A stretch of 64,000 nucleotides of DNA from Rosellinia necatrix (GCA_021209875.1 JAGYVD010000004.1:1860001-1924000), one strand, 5' to 3'; numbered from the stretch's first letter, positions 47,970 to 60,279 are shown. Notes: generated from the letters alone by a model not told the origin. A program made the numbers and translations.

Positions 47970-48793
47970 AAAGGTTATGACTTTCGTAGACTCTATCTTA
48001 CCCTCTTCGTCTCCGGTTCCTACCCATGATCAACGAGTAGATGCTGACATCATATGACTACACCAGATGAGCTGTGCCCTCTGGCCACGCAGCCCCTGAT
48101 ATATAGATAGTGACCCAGAGAAATAGTACTAACTAGTCTCAATAAGAACAAAGCATAACTGACTGACTAGTAAGAGAATGTTGAGAAAGAGGAGAAAGGG
48201 TTCTGCAAAGTTTAAAGACGTAAACTGAAGCAAGGGATGGCAAAAGAAGGTAGTATTCAGGTTGACCTAACCGTGTAGTCAATATTGGCTTGGGTTGGCC
48301 ATAGTTTCCTTTGCTGGTGGTAGACAACAATGGGAAGGTGGCTCCTCGCGGTCTAGATGGCAGGCCGCACCAAGGCAGTAGTAGCGGTTATTATCGCTCT
48401 CCTTATTAGACTGTCAATAGTTATGAGCAATGATACTTACTGCTGTTGCTCTACTTTGGCCGCTTGCAGGTTATTTTTCCTGTTCACCAAGGTTAAGAGG
48501 GCTATTTAGCTCCATTATGCCTAATTAAATGCATATCAGCTATTCAAAGATCTACTCGATCTGGCCATTCTCGAAACCACTTACGCTTGAATCTCAGGGC
48601 AATGGCACAGGATTTGTTGACAGGGGCAAGTGATGAAGAGAAGGCTGACGTTGACACTGATACACCAAGCTGTATAAAGAAGCTCATAGGTGTTGGAAGA
48701 AGCTCCGGCACACTGGGTCAGACGTAGAGTACCTGGCTGTTCATTTTAGGTTGGTAATGTGATCGAATTTGTCAATTATTGGCCATATCCCCA
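47970..48793. other. Intergenic spacer
   Basis: No supported gene between the repeat protein and the proteasome chaperone gene. Confidence 0.45.
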
Positions 48794-49288
48794 TTAGACA
48801 TGCATGGCCTTCGTGGTCTGGATGACTGGCTCAAGCTTGTCAAGCGCAACTCCCACAACTTGCTTGAAGGCCTCCATTTCCTCCTCCATAGCACCGCCCA
48901 AACCCGTACTAGCGAAGCTAATCGAGTTTCCCACATACACCGGCATGTCTGTTTTCCGGGCCAATATCCTGGCGAGGCGTGTTGTGAACTCTAGATTTGC
49001 TTCCGCGGAGTAGAGTGTTGTTGATAGCGGCTGGGCTGGGTTGTATTTCTATGGCTTGACGTAAGCAGACAATCGGAAGAGTCAAATACGGGGGTGGCGC
49101 ACATCAGGGAGAGCATAGACAAATGAGCCCATGGGGGCAGGCTTGTCCGAGTCCTCGGCAGCCACGGTGGTGACGAACAAGAGGATAACCTTGGACTGGA
49201 TTGTCAAGCGCATGTGAATCTTGGTATCCATGCCCCGTGGTAAGGGGAAGGAGACCTGGATCGGTGCAGATGATGATGCACCCTCCAT
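48794..49288 (-). CDS. Proteasome assembly chaperone 4 (PAC4/Poc4 type)
   Basis: Two minus-strand exons (49103-49288 and 48794-49048) separated by a 54-bp intron give 146 residues. Exon 1 gives MEGASSSAPIQVSFPLPRG, then IHMRLTIQSKVILLFVTT and PAPMGSFVYALPD. Exon 2 gives KYNPAQPLSTTLYSAEANLE, FTTRLARILARKTDMPVYVG and NSISFASTGLGGAMEEEMEA. The pattern GSFVYALPD + QPLST + FTTRLARILARKT + PVYVGNS is that of fungal PAC4. With its PAC3 partner it helps the 20S proteasome alpha ring assemble. The splice was set by GTGCGC...CATAG. The gene is short and easily missed because neither exon is a long frame. Confidence 0.85.
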
Positions 49289-50604
49289 TTTCAGTTGGCA
49301 GCAAGCAGATGGGCACAATATGGGATGGGATAAGATCAATTCAAAATTGGAGTGACGGGATTCCCCGAGATACAGATAGATGATCAACTCTGGCACAACT
49401 TCAATGTTGGCATGGCATGTGTTTGCCTCAGTAGATTGTGGGTTGCAGACTAGAGGTCACTAAGTCTGTGTGTCTGTGTGCACTGCGGTTATGTATCTAG
49501 GCAGGTAGCAGGTCACTGCTCCACTAGGTAGGCACTAGGCCAAGCCCCAAAAGGGATGTAAGAATTCCAAGCTGCAAGTCAGAATTCAGTCTGGGTCACC
49601 TATTGTAAGGGGAGGTATGACCCACAATGCTGAGTGGTTACCTACTACGATGGGCTCCCATGTCAATTAATAGATCCATCCATCTACAACTTCGCTATTC
49701 CATCGCTACACTAATTATCGTAGCTTTGGACACCATCATCCACAACCCACAAGAGTGGGGCAAATACTCAGGAGCAAAAGGATAAAGGTGAAATAAATGC
49801 CTATTCATACACTAATAAAGGCAAGTTGGTGTAATGGCGCACACTGCAGAAGCGATCCGAGGGGCAAAGTGTGGAGGAGCTGGTTCGACACCAGCACTTG
49901 CCAATTGGAACAACAGTGGCCTGAGCTTCCGCCGCTAAAAATAGCTGCCGACCACCGATCACCGACACAGCTGCTGCCCCGCCCTTACCAGAGTAACGGT
50001 GCCACCCAACGTTAGAAGCCTTAGGCCACTACTACCCCTACTGCTAGTTCGGATGCCTAGCACCTATCTAGATGCATGCACGCGATTGCATCTTCTATGG
50101 GATATGGCAAGATACCTAACCTTGAAACCCTTTCAGCGAAAGCTGCGACCTACCTAGGTACTTGATGAAACCAAATAGGTGTCGGAGGGAGATGTCTCTT
50201 GCTACCAAAATGCAGTAGCTCCAGTGGTTGAACTGAACTCTACCCTAGGCTTCTTTCCCAAGTACCATACCTCGCCTAACTACCCGACCTACAGGTAAGG
50301 TAGAATTTATAAGCTCAACTGCCCCTCCTCTTTTGCTTTTGTATCTGGCAATACCTAACCCAACTTCACAAGTCACCACAGCCCGCTACCGCGATACCGG
50401 CATCACCGGGGTGACGTGCTTGGCGTTCACCTCTCGCATCGATTGTTTGGATATCATCCCAGACATGAATATACATGTTACATCCCGGCAATCCATTACC
50501 ACACTACAAAGGAGTCGTATACACTTTGTTTTTCGTCATCCAATCGCTCAACCTTTGACATCCTCGACCATATACGAGGTGCCCATATACGAGGTGCCGG
50601 AAGG
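49289..50604. promoter_or_regulatory. Divergent promoter region with a tRNA-like gene
   Basis: 1.3 kb between PAC4 and carnosine methyltransferase. Apart from the tRNA-like locus at 49820 it contains CTACCTAGGTA motifs (near 50150) and no coding signal I trust. Confidence 0.5.
49820..49903 (+). tRNA. tRNA-like gene with intron-like insert, anticodon unresolved
   Basis: A perfect 7-bp acceptor stem (GGCAAGT/ACTTGCC, then A) encloses the whole locus. A T arm (GCTGG TTCGACA CCAGC) contains a perfect B box GGTTCGACACC. An A box-like TGGTGTAATGG lies in the D region. The anticodon region is ambiguous. CACAC/GTGTG pairs around a loop that needs a short intron but gives no U33. A GCA (Cys) reading gives U33 but mismatches a stem pair and leaves the D arm short. 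No T-run terminator follows closely. It could be a real split tRNA, a tRNA pseudogene or a tRNA-derived element. Confidence 0.45.
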
Positions 50605-52158
50605 ATGGCCGAGAAGTGGGACGGCCTTGACGGCGCCATTGAAGATCCCGAGGAGATCCGCGTGATATTCTGCGCTTTAGATTCTTTCAGGTAGGTTTTG
50701 TTCTTGCACCTAGTGTTCTATTCCCCTAGGCGCCGATACGTACACTCGCCTTTCAGCCTTGAAGTGCAACTTCATAGCAAGTCTATGCTCTTATACACTT
50801 TGGATCGCCGGACTGTTATTCTTCTCACAAATCGCAAATGCTTTATTCATCGTTTATATACGTCCCCACCATGCTAACAACCAACAAGCCAATATGCTAA
50901 AAATGCCCATATGAACTGTACACATTTCCGCCGGCAGGCATTTTATGCCCTGCCACAAGCACATTGGCAGATGCTAGCCGCGCCGCCCTTCAATTACCTG
51001 GACACTCTGACCCGGGTAGACGACGCCATCGAGAGTAACGCGGAGTTAGCGCGCATAATAGTGAAGACCGGCCTACAGTCATTTGGAATGATAGGGCCGG
51101 GCGAGGAGCCAGTCATGCCAGTGGGGTGGACCGGAATCTCGAAGTTAAATGATCTCGACAAAGCCAGGAGTACGATACGACAATTCTACCGAGACTGGTC
51201 TTCCGAGGGCGCCGTGGAGCGAGAGGCATGTTATGGTCCCGTATTCCGGGCCTTGGAAGCCGAGAAGGCGCGGAAAACAACCCTGGCCAGTCAGACGAGC
51301 ACACAGGCACTGCCAGACGTGCCGCTTGACATTCTGGTCCCCGGCGCAGGTCTCGGCCGCCTCGTCTTCGACCTCTGCCGCCTTGGCTATAACGTAGAAG
51401 GCAACGAGATCTCCTACCACCAGCTCCTGGCGTCGTCCTACATCCTCAACTCCTGCGACCGCGCGGGCATGCACACGATCTACCCGTGGATCCACTCGTT
51501 CTCGAACCACCGGAGCCGCGAGAACCAGTTCACGGGCTACAGCATCCCGGACGTGCAGCCGCAGCAAGCGCTCACCGAGACGACGGCGGCCGGGGGCACG
51601 ATCGGGACGATGGAGATGTGCGCGGCGGACTTCCTATGCCTGTACGGGGACGACGCTCACGAGGAGTCGTACGACGCGGTGGCGGCCGTCTTCTTCCTCG
51701 ACACGGCGCCGAACCTGATCCGGTACCTTGAGGTCATCAGGCGCTGCCTGCGGCCCGGCGGCGTACTGATCAACGTCGGCCCGCTGCTCTGGCACTGGGA
51801 GAACCACGTGCCGAGCCACCACGGCTACGACGGCGACGGCGACGGCGACCACGACGAAAACACATCGCTGGGCATCGCCGACCCCGGCAGCTTCGAGCTG
51901 ACGGACGACGAGGTCGTCGCGCTCGTGGAGAAGGTCGGGTTCGTCGTCGAGACCAGGCAATCAGGGATCCGGGCCCCTTACGTGCAGGACGCGCGGAGCA
52001 TGTTGCAGACCGTGTATCACGCCAGCCATTGGATAGCGCGGAAGCCCGGGCCCGACGGACCAACCACGGGGCAGGAGACAGCGGCTACGGGAACGTGCAT
52101 TAGCAGCAGCGCGGAAACAGAAAAACCACGAGCATCGGTACCAGAGTCACAGTACTAG
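50605..52158 (+). CDS. Carnosine N-methyltransferase-like (N2227 family)
   Basis: Two exons (50605-50690 and 50889-52158) give 451 residues. Exon 1 gives MAEKWDGLDGAIEDPEEIRV ending CALDSF; exon 2 continues QYAKNAHMNCTHFRRQAFYALPQ. The acceptor CAAG at 50888 was chosen because it keeps this conserved block in frame. The SAM-binding motif is ILVPGAGLGRLVFDL (from residue 177), followed by GYNVEGNEIS, and by FFLDTAPNLIRYL and LRPGGVLINVGPLLWHWENH. The family methylates histidine-containing dipeptides in animals and yeast (YNL092W). The fungal substrate may differ. A Gly-Asp run (GDGDGD) lies near residue 340. The second half is much more GC-rich than the first. Confidence 0.9.
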
Positions 52159-52509
52159 AACCAGCGGGTAAAAAAAGACGCGGGGATGCAATAGACGTCA
52201 TTAGAGGGGATGAAATTCGCATGGAGATGGCGCCGTCCTGTATATTTTCACGCATGTCACGCGACACCATGGCGTCGGAAAGATAGATTGATACCTGTCG
52301 ATTTCGATTCAGGACTGGGAGATGATGACACGCGGTCGGCGACGAAGAGCATACATATTGGTCGTAAACACCTATCATGATGAATAAATACACTGTGCAA
52401 AAAGATCACATATTAATAATTCCATATAATATCTCTATCGTATATATCTCCGCCCTCTTGGCTCGATAGTTTTTTCTTTTCTTTCTTTTTCTTTTCCTTT
52501 CCCCTCACA
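52159..52509. other. Convergent 3' spacer
   Basis: Between two convergent stops. A T/C-rich tract lies at about 52468-52503. No gene. Confidence 0.5.
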
Positions 52510-53631
52510 TCATAGCTTCGCCGTCGGCTCGCTCGCCTCGAGCAGCTGGCCGGTGCCCCAGAGGGCGCCGCCGTCGATCTCAATAGTGGCGGCGTTGACG
52601 TGGGCGCCGGCGCGGCTGGCGAGGTAGACGACGACGCCGGCGATGTCCTCGGGGCGGCCGAGGCGGCGGGAAGGGTTCGACTTGGCGTGCTTCTCGAGGC
52701 CGCCGGTCATCTCGAGCAGGCCGGTGGCCATCTTGGTGGGGAAGAAGCCGGGGCAGATGGAGTTGACGAGGATGTGGCGGGGGCCGAGGTCGACGGCGAG
52801 GTTGCGGCCGAGGTGGAGGACGGCGGCCTTGGAGGCCGAGTAGCCGAAGGTGGCCTGGCGGCCGAGCGAGCCGACGCCGAGGCCGGCGGTGCTGGCGGTG
52901 ATGATGACGCGGGCGGGGTCCTCGAGCGTCGCGCGCTTCTCGAGCAGGGGCGCGAACCGCTGCACCGTGACGAACACGGCCTTGACGTTGAGGTCCATGA
53001 CCTTGGCGAACGCCGACTCCGGGTGCGTGTCGAAGCGCTCGCCCCACGTCGCCCCGGCGTTCGCGAACAGGATGTCCACGTGCTCCGTGTGCCGCGACAC
53101 CTGCGCCACCAGCGACTCCACGCCCGCCACCGTCGCGCTGTCCGCCGGCGCCGCGATCGCCCGCGCCCCCGGCTGCAGGCCCGGCAGCTTGTTGAGCTGC
53201 GCCACCGCCGCCTCGCACGCCTTCGCCTTGCGCGACGTGATGAACACCTTGGAGCACCCGGCCTGGAGGAACCTGCGAGGGAGGGGAAGAAGGAAGAAGA
53301 AAGTTAGTCCATCATTGTCTTGTCTTTTGCTGGCTTTGCTTGCACACGGCAGGAATGGGGGAAGGGAGAAGGGGGGGGGGAGGGTTGTCGAGGCTTGTTC
53401 GCAGACGTAAAACGGTGCCTTGGGCTCGGCAGTTGCTCTGCTCTGGACTGCACGGGGGCAGCAGAACGCAGTGCGAGAGGGCAGAATGGTAAATGGCATG
53501 GCACGGACGGGCTCTACTCACGCTGAAGCGGCGTTCAAGCCGAGGCCTCGCGAGCCGCCCGTCACGACGGCGACTTTGCCCTTCAGCGAGAAGAGCGACG
53601 GGAAGTCGTTCAGTGCGGTTTCGTCAGCCAT
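52510..53631 (-). CDS. Short-chain dehydrogenase (3-oxoacyl reductase-like)
   Basis: Two minus-strand exons (53522-53631 and 52510-53272) give 290 residues. The start MADETALNDFPSLFSLKGKV leads to the cofactor loop TGGSRGLG (residues 24-31). NAGATWGE follows, then the catalytic Ser in VIITAST and Tyr/Lys in GYSASK. The C-terminal DGGALWGTG resembles SDRs that act on polyols, gluconate or 3-oxoacyl groups; the substrate is not inferred. The gene is extremely GC-rich at third positions, so long spurious frames run through it on both strands. The intron carries a poly-G stretch. The upstream frame beyond 53631 has no good start. Confidence 0.9.
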
Positions 53632-54152
53632 GGTTGCCCGTAGTTCTATCGGGGCTTTTTCGGAGGCGGCGAAGGGGGGAATGGGCGCGTTGGACGGTGA
53701 TCTCGGACGTGGTCGGCCTATGCGGTGGGCAGTTTCGGTCGGGGTGGTTTCAATCAGAAGCAAATGGCTTTCTGCAATGCATCAACCGTTGTCGAACAAA
53801 TGCTCTTTATCAAGCCCCCCCCGAGCTGTTAGCTCCGGGTTCACCGTCGGCAGCGCGACCCCGATCCGGACAATGCCGAGGTTCGCAAGAGTCAGCAAGG
53901 ATTATACTTCCACTATACTCTCCCCAACGGGCACCCCACCAATAGGCAAGTATACCCCCTAAGCAGACCCTAAGGTCAGTGCGTAATTACCTACCTCGGT
54001 AGCTATTGTTTCGGATTACAAACTCCCGTCTCGTCGAACTTCAAAGCATAACGCTGGCAGCTAGACCCGAGCGACATCGTACATGGCAATGAAATTTACT
54101 CCACACAAGACTCTTGCCTGCATACTGTTGTTCTCGCCTTATTATATTAAAA
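53632..54152. other. Intergenic spacer
   Basis: Upstream of the SDR and downstream of the TFIIIC gene, both on the minus strand. No gene. Confidence 0.45.
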
Positions 54153-56068
54153 TTAATCCTCTTCGCCTACAGCTTCTTCATCTTCCACATCCGTACCAAC
54201 CATCTGTTCCCAATCGTGATCGGGAGAGAATGCCTCCACATCGTCGTTGTTTCTGTTGACAAACCATGGAGCTGACTCGTCTTCCTGCCCTCCTTTGAGG
54301 CCAAGGGGGCCGTCTGGTGTCGCAGTGACTGCTGTCCGGTCCTTTAGCGTAGGAGCGCGACGGCGCTTTCTCCCGCTCTCCAGGTCTTGCAAGGGGCGAA
54401 GGAGGGCATCGAGTGAGACCGAAAACGCCTTGTCGGATTCATCAGGATACAACGCTAGCCTGTTCGCGAGGAAGGAGTTATAAATGTATCCCTTTTTCCG
54501 GGGATCATCACTCTCTGACCCGAGCCTGTCTTTCGTGATGGCGATCATCTTGGCCTTCATGGCCGCTTTGATTTTCTGCCACGTACCCCGTTGAAACCAG
54601 CCTGATTCACTCAGATCGCAGTCGGAACGAATGGAGGCATTAGCTATCATATCAACCATAAACGGATCCGTGATGTCGCAGATTTGCCAAAGCTTCCCAT
54701 CGGTAGAATAGCTCTCTCCGTCCCATATATGACTTGTAGGGTCGTCATTTTTCGTGTAACTTTTCACTTGACCCCTCCTAATCGTCTGCCAGGGGACCTT
54801 CGTCGAACCCACGAGGTTCTTGGCTAACTTGAAGGAAAGGGTCTGGTATTGGCGATATTTGGGATCATGACGGGGATCGACGCCATATTTGACAATAGCA
54901 TCGCGAAATGGTCCACCCCGGAATTGATAACCCATTAACTGCAACGCCACTTTTAGAACGGATTCGGTGTAGCTACCCCGTACTTGGTTAACAATCGCGC
55001 GGCGTGTCCAAACCGGCCGCTTTTCCATCGCGTCCCGAAGTTGTTGCATCAGAGATTCCGGCACCTTCTGGGCCTCGCCGTCCATACGCGTTGGTCTATC
55101 CGGGGCAGGGAATGCATCGTGATGTATGAAGTGACCATAGGAAAACCTGTTCCTTCCTTGGCGATTCACCAACCGCGTTTCTCCTTCGTCATCGAGCCCT
55201 TGGTCGATAATTCCCGGGTTTTGCTCGTAGTTGTAATTGAACCCGATGACCTTGTCCGTGAAGTGCGGTGGAGGCACAACTTCCAGGCCGAGCCCTGTCG
55301 AAACACCTTCCTCTAGCTTGAACCCCCGCAATTTTTGAACTGTAGCTTGTCAGCAGAACCTCTATTCAAGGGGCACTTGGGGTTCTCTACAATTCAGGGG
55401 AAGCAGATGTTCAGCCACATTCTTGAGGAATGGGGTGTTGGTGTTGGCGAATTGGAAGTCAGCCAAACCTCGATACCTATGACTATCTCGAACCATTCCG
55501 ACGGCTTCTACGTGGTACCGGTCAGGGTTGTCCTGAAGCTTGTGTAGTATTGTCCTTGGGCAGTCCAGTCGGCCCACTGAACCGACGGTGCTTGTCCTCG
55601 AGGCTGCGGTAGTAGCATCCAGGATATCGAGATCACCAGAAAACGGTTCCCCGCTCCCACGCTTCCGCTTCCTCCCTGTCCGCTTAGGCACAGTGATTTT
55701 CAGCAAAATATTGTTGGTCGCGGCATGATGCGATACTATCGGCTTTGATGCAGGGTTGTCAGGCCGAAACCAGAGCGGAAGTGCTTGGGGCTCCTGTATG
55801 TCGTCAACCAGCTACAAGATTGGATTAGATTAGTAGTTAGCCCGTATTATAATTGTTCTTACTCACTACCTACTTTTTGGAAGTTTGGTTTGGGCCCGAA
55901 AGACCGCAATCCCTTCTCAAGGTTGAGCAGGGTGCATGGGTGGTCAATTGCGACTATTCTACGCTCAGGTACCTCGAAAACCGGAGCATTCCTAGGAGCA
56001 TTGGTATCTGTAACATGCAGTCTGGTCTGAGGCCTACTATAAATCCGGCCACCCTGGAGGTGGCTCAT
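54153..56068 (-). CDS. TFIIIC tau95-type subunit (RNA polymerase III factor)
   Basis: Three minus-strand exons (55874-56068, 55391-55811, 54153-55339) give 600 residues. The N-terminal block APVFEVPERRIVAIDHPCTL then NLEKGLRSFG is the tau95 dimerisation region. The central block (KRTGRKRKRGSG, RLDCPRTILHKLQDNPDRYHVEAVGMVRD, FRGLADFQ-like) leads to the DNA-binding part with FSYGHFIHHDAFPAPD, KRPVWTRRAIVNQVRGS, GYQFRGGPFRDAIVKYGVDPR and FQRGTWQKIKAAMKAKM. The C-terminus is acidic (DVEDEEAVGEED), as usual. The protein binds the A box of tRNA genes as part of TFIIIC. A phase-1 splice at 55391/55339 restores LNFQKLRGFKLEE. Confidence 0.9.
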
Positions 56069-58099
56069 TGTAAATTATAGTACGTGTATGATGGATGTTG
56101 CAAAGAAGTAGATTCCGGGTAAAATCGATGTTGGCTGAGAAGACAATTGTGTCTCGGCCACACAGATGCTGGTTCGACAGGGTAGGTACTGCCTAGGTAT
56201 AAGTAATGCTGTACTGTACTTGTGAACATAACAAGTCACCACAGAGGCCAACTACAGTAGCTAGTCTATATTTGACATGTAATCAACTTGTAATATAGTC
56301 CATCAATGTAAAGATTAATGTAAAGGGTTTATTACCTGGAGGGGCATATTTTTGTTGGACTTATTGCAGATGGTACGGAGCCAATAGCCTGTGTGATATC
56401 ATAAACGTCCCAAAGGAAGAATTCAAGTTGAAATGAATAAAACCAATTATACTGCAGCCAATGAGAGGGAACTCAAAGGCGCCCCCGCATGGACCACCTG
56501 AAAGTGGTAGGTAGGTACCAACTTGTGAATGAATCTTACCTAGCACCTACGAAGTACTTAGGTAGTAGTAGTAGTAGTGATATTAACGTCGAAGTACTTA
56601 GGTAGGTAGGGTAGGCTTTATCTTCTACTTAGGTACCTACGGTAGAAGGTAGATAGGAGGTCGGCACCTTATCCTATCCCTTTCCCAGGTAGCTACCTAA
56701 ACTTAGTTAGGAATCCATACCACCTCGGTAGGTAGGTAGCGTGTTGTATTTATCTAGTACCAGCTGCCTGTTTTTTCTAATTAGGTACTTGTAAAAGGAT
56801 GTTATAGTAGATTGTTTCTTGGGTACTTATTATTTAAGTACTTATCTAGAAGCATCAAAGGTAAGTAACCAACTACTTAGGTAGATACTAAATGCTTACT
56901 TGCATGAGTGCTTTTTACCTGGTAGAACCCCTGGCTAGGGGCATACTCACCAAGTGGCAGGGGCTTTAAGTATATATACGTCGCTTGGTTAACCTCGAAA
57001 TACAGGTAAGCCACATGACAATGGTTTAGGGGTGACTACCTACCTACCGCGAACCTGTAAATGTTGATTTTGTTTCATCGTAGCACAATACAATCCAACC
57101 ATTTGAACCCTAACTGCTAGGTGCTTGCCTACCTAGGTAGGTAGGTAGCTTCTAAACAAAGAAGGGGTGGGAGTTGGCCGATTAGTTAATACACATGCTC
57201 TCATCTTTACACTGCCTATAGCTGTATTGTCGCTATCCCTTACCGTCAAGTAAAAAACTATTGTTGGGCGGTATCAAGTGAATGCCCAGGTGGGTGGTGA
57301 CGGGGGACGTGCGGCTTCTGTACATGAGGTACACGACGTAAGTTAACATGTACATGTAGCCAGCACCTAAATTAAATAGTGAGGTTAGTATATCTAGTCC
57401 AAGCCGGTGTACATTGACCTAGCTGGGCGGTGCATTCCTGCAGGGTGATGGAGACATTGGTTTCTCCACATCTCTCCAAAGGCCAACTCTGGGTACATTG
57501 CAGCAAGCATATGTACTGAACTACCCAACTAAGAATACTTAGCTAACTACCTCCTACTGACTTAGTGCACTGTCCATCGACCTGCTAGGTAAGTAAGTAG
57601 GTAGCCCGTCGACCAGCCTGAGGTTAGTAGTCCAATCTACCTTCTCGCCAACTTGTCTACAACCACACGACTTATCTCTCTTGAATTGCCCAACCTCCAT
57701 GTCCCAAATTGCAGCTTGAAATATGCAAGCCACACAGCCGGCTATTTCTGTCTGACTTGGTGCCATCGGCTACGTCTGTCGTTTATCGCCGAACGCCAGA
57801 GCCCCCCGATCCCTGCTGCGCTTCACCCGTCGTCGCCCTCGAGGCTCCGCATCTGAGAAGAACGGTGAAATACCTAATCATAACCACTCCTGCTTTGCTG
57901 CGCATACCATCCCCGTCCTTGTCGTCATAGCGCCAGTTTTGCTTGCGATTTGCTACCCATCTCCAACCTCGACGGCTCCTGCCAGCGTCAAAACATCACA
58001 ACCCCCCAGCTTCGACCCTGATCCCATCGCTGCCCTTGGCAGAGCCCTCGCCTTGGGCGTCCGACCCCGCCGTGACCTGGTAGGCTGTGACCTACGAAA
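56069..58099. promoter_or_regulatory. Long divergent promoter region rich in TACCTAGGTA-type motifs
   Basis: 2.0 kb between TFIIIC and PP2A-B56, with no supported gene. It is packed with AGGTAGGT/ACCTACCT runs and the palindrome (T)ACCTAGGT(A), for example near 56190, 56575-56640, 56685-56740 and 57126-57150. A (GTA)n run lies at about 56562-56577. The density is highest in the window. Confidence 0.7.
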
Positions 58100-60279
58100 A
58101 TGAAGCGCTTCAGCCAGAGGGTTGTAAGTGTACGCAGCCGCCGCCAGGTGGCCATCATGGGTACCATAGCCCCCGTCGCAGACTACATGTGCTAACAACG
58201 CGTCTTTCTTGCAGCTATCGCGGGGCAAAAGTGAGAGCAAGTCGTCCAAGAAAAACAAGGACTCGAAAGATGGAACAGCCTCCCCCTCATCCAGCGCAGG
58301 TCGGGAGACCCAATCCCCTAACCTGACGCCCTCGTCTTCTACATCGACCCTCAATGATCCCAGGATGAAGCCGTTACCCCCGAACAGCAGCGGTACGATT
58401 GGCGGTGATGCCGCGATGCAGGGTCAAGGTCCCCACGGCAGTCCCGCCGGCTCGAACAGCGCGTCAGACAGGTTCGGTGGTATGGGCTCTCAGCAGTCGT
58501 CCAACGGAGCCGGCACACCATCTCGACATGGTACCCTGCCCCCAACCGTTGTGATCTCGCCTAGTGGTGCTTCTGTAAGTCTTGGTCATGCTCCGCTTGT
58601 ATTCCGGACAGGTCTGATCTCATGCGTGCCGCAGCATATTCCACCGCCCGGTGCTCCCGAAATCATGCCTCATGACCTCGCTCCCCCAAAGGCCGGCTCG
58701 AAGTCGTTGGTTTTCGACCGCCTTCACCAAACACCAAAGGATGTCCCAGAGGGCCTCAGGACACCCAAGCGCCAGCATTCTTCTCGCTTCGACGTGTCTC
58801 CTCACCCCCACAGAGAACTAGAGAAGCTACCCGGCTTCCATGAGGTCCCGCCAAATCGCCGACAAGAACTCTTCATGCAGAAGATCGACCAGTGCAATGT
58901 CATCTTTGATTTCAACGATGCTAGTGGTGATATGAAGTCAAAGGAGATCAAGCGTCTGGCCTTGCATGAATTGCTAGATTATGTGGCCAACAATCGCCAA
59001 GTCATCACGGAGCCGATGTACCCACGGGTGGTCGACATGTTTGCTAAGAATCTCTTCCGCCCTATTCCTCCGCCAATGAACCCCCAAGGCGAAGCATTTG
59101 ACCCCGAAGAGGATGAGCCTGTGCTTGAAGTTGCGTGGCCGCATATTCAAGTTGTCTATGAGTTTTTTCTTAGGTTCATTGAGAGCCAAGATTTTAACAC
59201 AAACATTGCCAAGGCCTATATTGACCATAGCTTCGTTCTTCAACTACTTGAACTCTTCGACTCGGAAGATCCACGGGAGAGGGATTTCCTCAAGACGACT
59301 TTGCATCGCATTTATGGCAAATTCCTCAACCTCCGCTCATTCATTAGACGTTCTATCAACAACGTATTTTTCCAGTTTACTTATGAGACTGAGAGATTCA
59401 ATGGTGTGGCCGAGCTACTTGAGATTCTAGGCTCCATTATCAATGGATTTGCCTTACCTCTAAAGGAGGAGCACAAGCTCTTCCTGACACGTACACTGCT
59501 GCCTTTGCACAAAGTCAAGAGTTTAAGCATGTATCATCCTCAACTGGCTTATTGCATTGTTCAGTTTCTCGAAAAGGACGCCTCCTTAACGGAAGACGTG
59601 GTTCTCGGGCTCCTACGATACTGGCCGAAGGTCAATAGTACAAAAGAAGTAATGTACCTCAATGAGGTGGAGGATATATTTGAGGTAATGGATCCAGCAG
59701 AGTTTGCGAAAGTGCAAGAGCCTCTTTTTCATCAGCTTGCCAAATCGGTAGCTAGCCCTCACTTCCAAGTGGCGGAGCGTGCTCTCTACTTTTGGAACAA
59801 CGAGTACTTCTGCAACTTAGTAAGCGATAATGTTGAGATTATCCTACCGATAATGTTTGCCCCGCTCTATGAGAATTCCAAAGGACATTGGAATAGGTCA
59901 GTACTCCACGATCAAAGTGGGAAATAAAGCGACTAACATGTACAGAACAATTCATGGAATGGTATATAATGCCATGAAACTCTTTATGGAAATCAACCCT
60001 CAACTTTTCGATGATTGTTCCCATGATTATAATGAGCAACAGAACAACGCTCCGGCTAGACAGGCGCTTCGGGAACAAAAATGGGCTATTATTACAGAGC
60101 AAGCGAACAAGAGGAAGGCAAATGGCGCATCGGCGTCTAAATCAACCGACGAACCAGATTCTATGACGGAAGACAATCAAAAACGGTTGGATTCGCTCAA
60201 GCTACAGGATGCAGACCGCAGAGATCGGCGCCCCCATGAACGACAAAGTTCGATAGGGTCTTCTAGAAGCCAGCGATGA
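58100..60279 (+). CDS. PP2A regulatory subunit B56 (Rts1/Par1 type)
   Basis: Four exons (58100-58123, 58215-58574, 58635-59896, 59946-60279) give 659 residues. The short first exon MKRFSQRV joins [16 protein letters not shown] Ser/Pro/Gly-rich disordered region of about 180 residues follows, then the B56 domain: [93 protein letters not shown] and [13 protein letters not shown]56 directs PP2A to LxxIxE-bearing substrates in stress and cell-cycle control. The 60-bp intron at 58575-58634 has GTAAGT...GCAG borders and contains no stop, so retention would add 20 residues. Removing it restores the conserved join [19 protein letters not shown]. Confidence 0.95.

Noticed and set aside
52600..53307. 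235-codon plus-strand frame opposite the second SDR gene
   Set aside because: Shadow of extreme GC3 in the real minus-strand gene. The product is low-complexity and the SDR motifs lie on the other strand.
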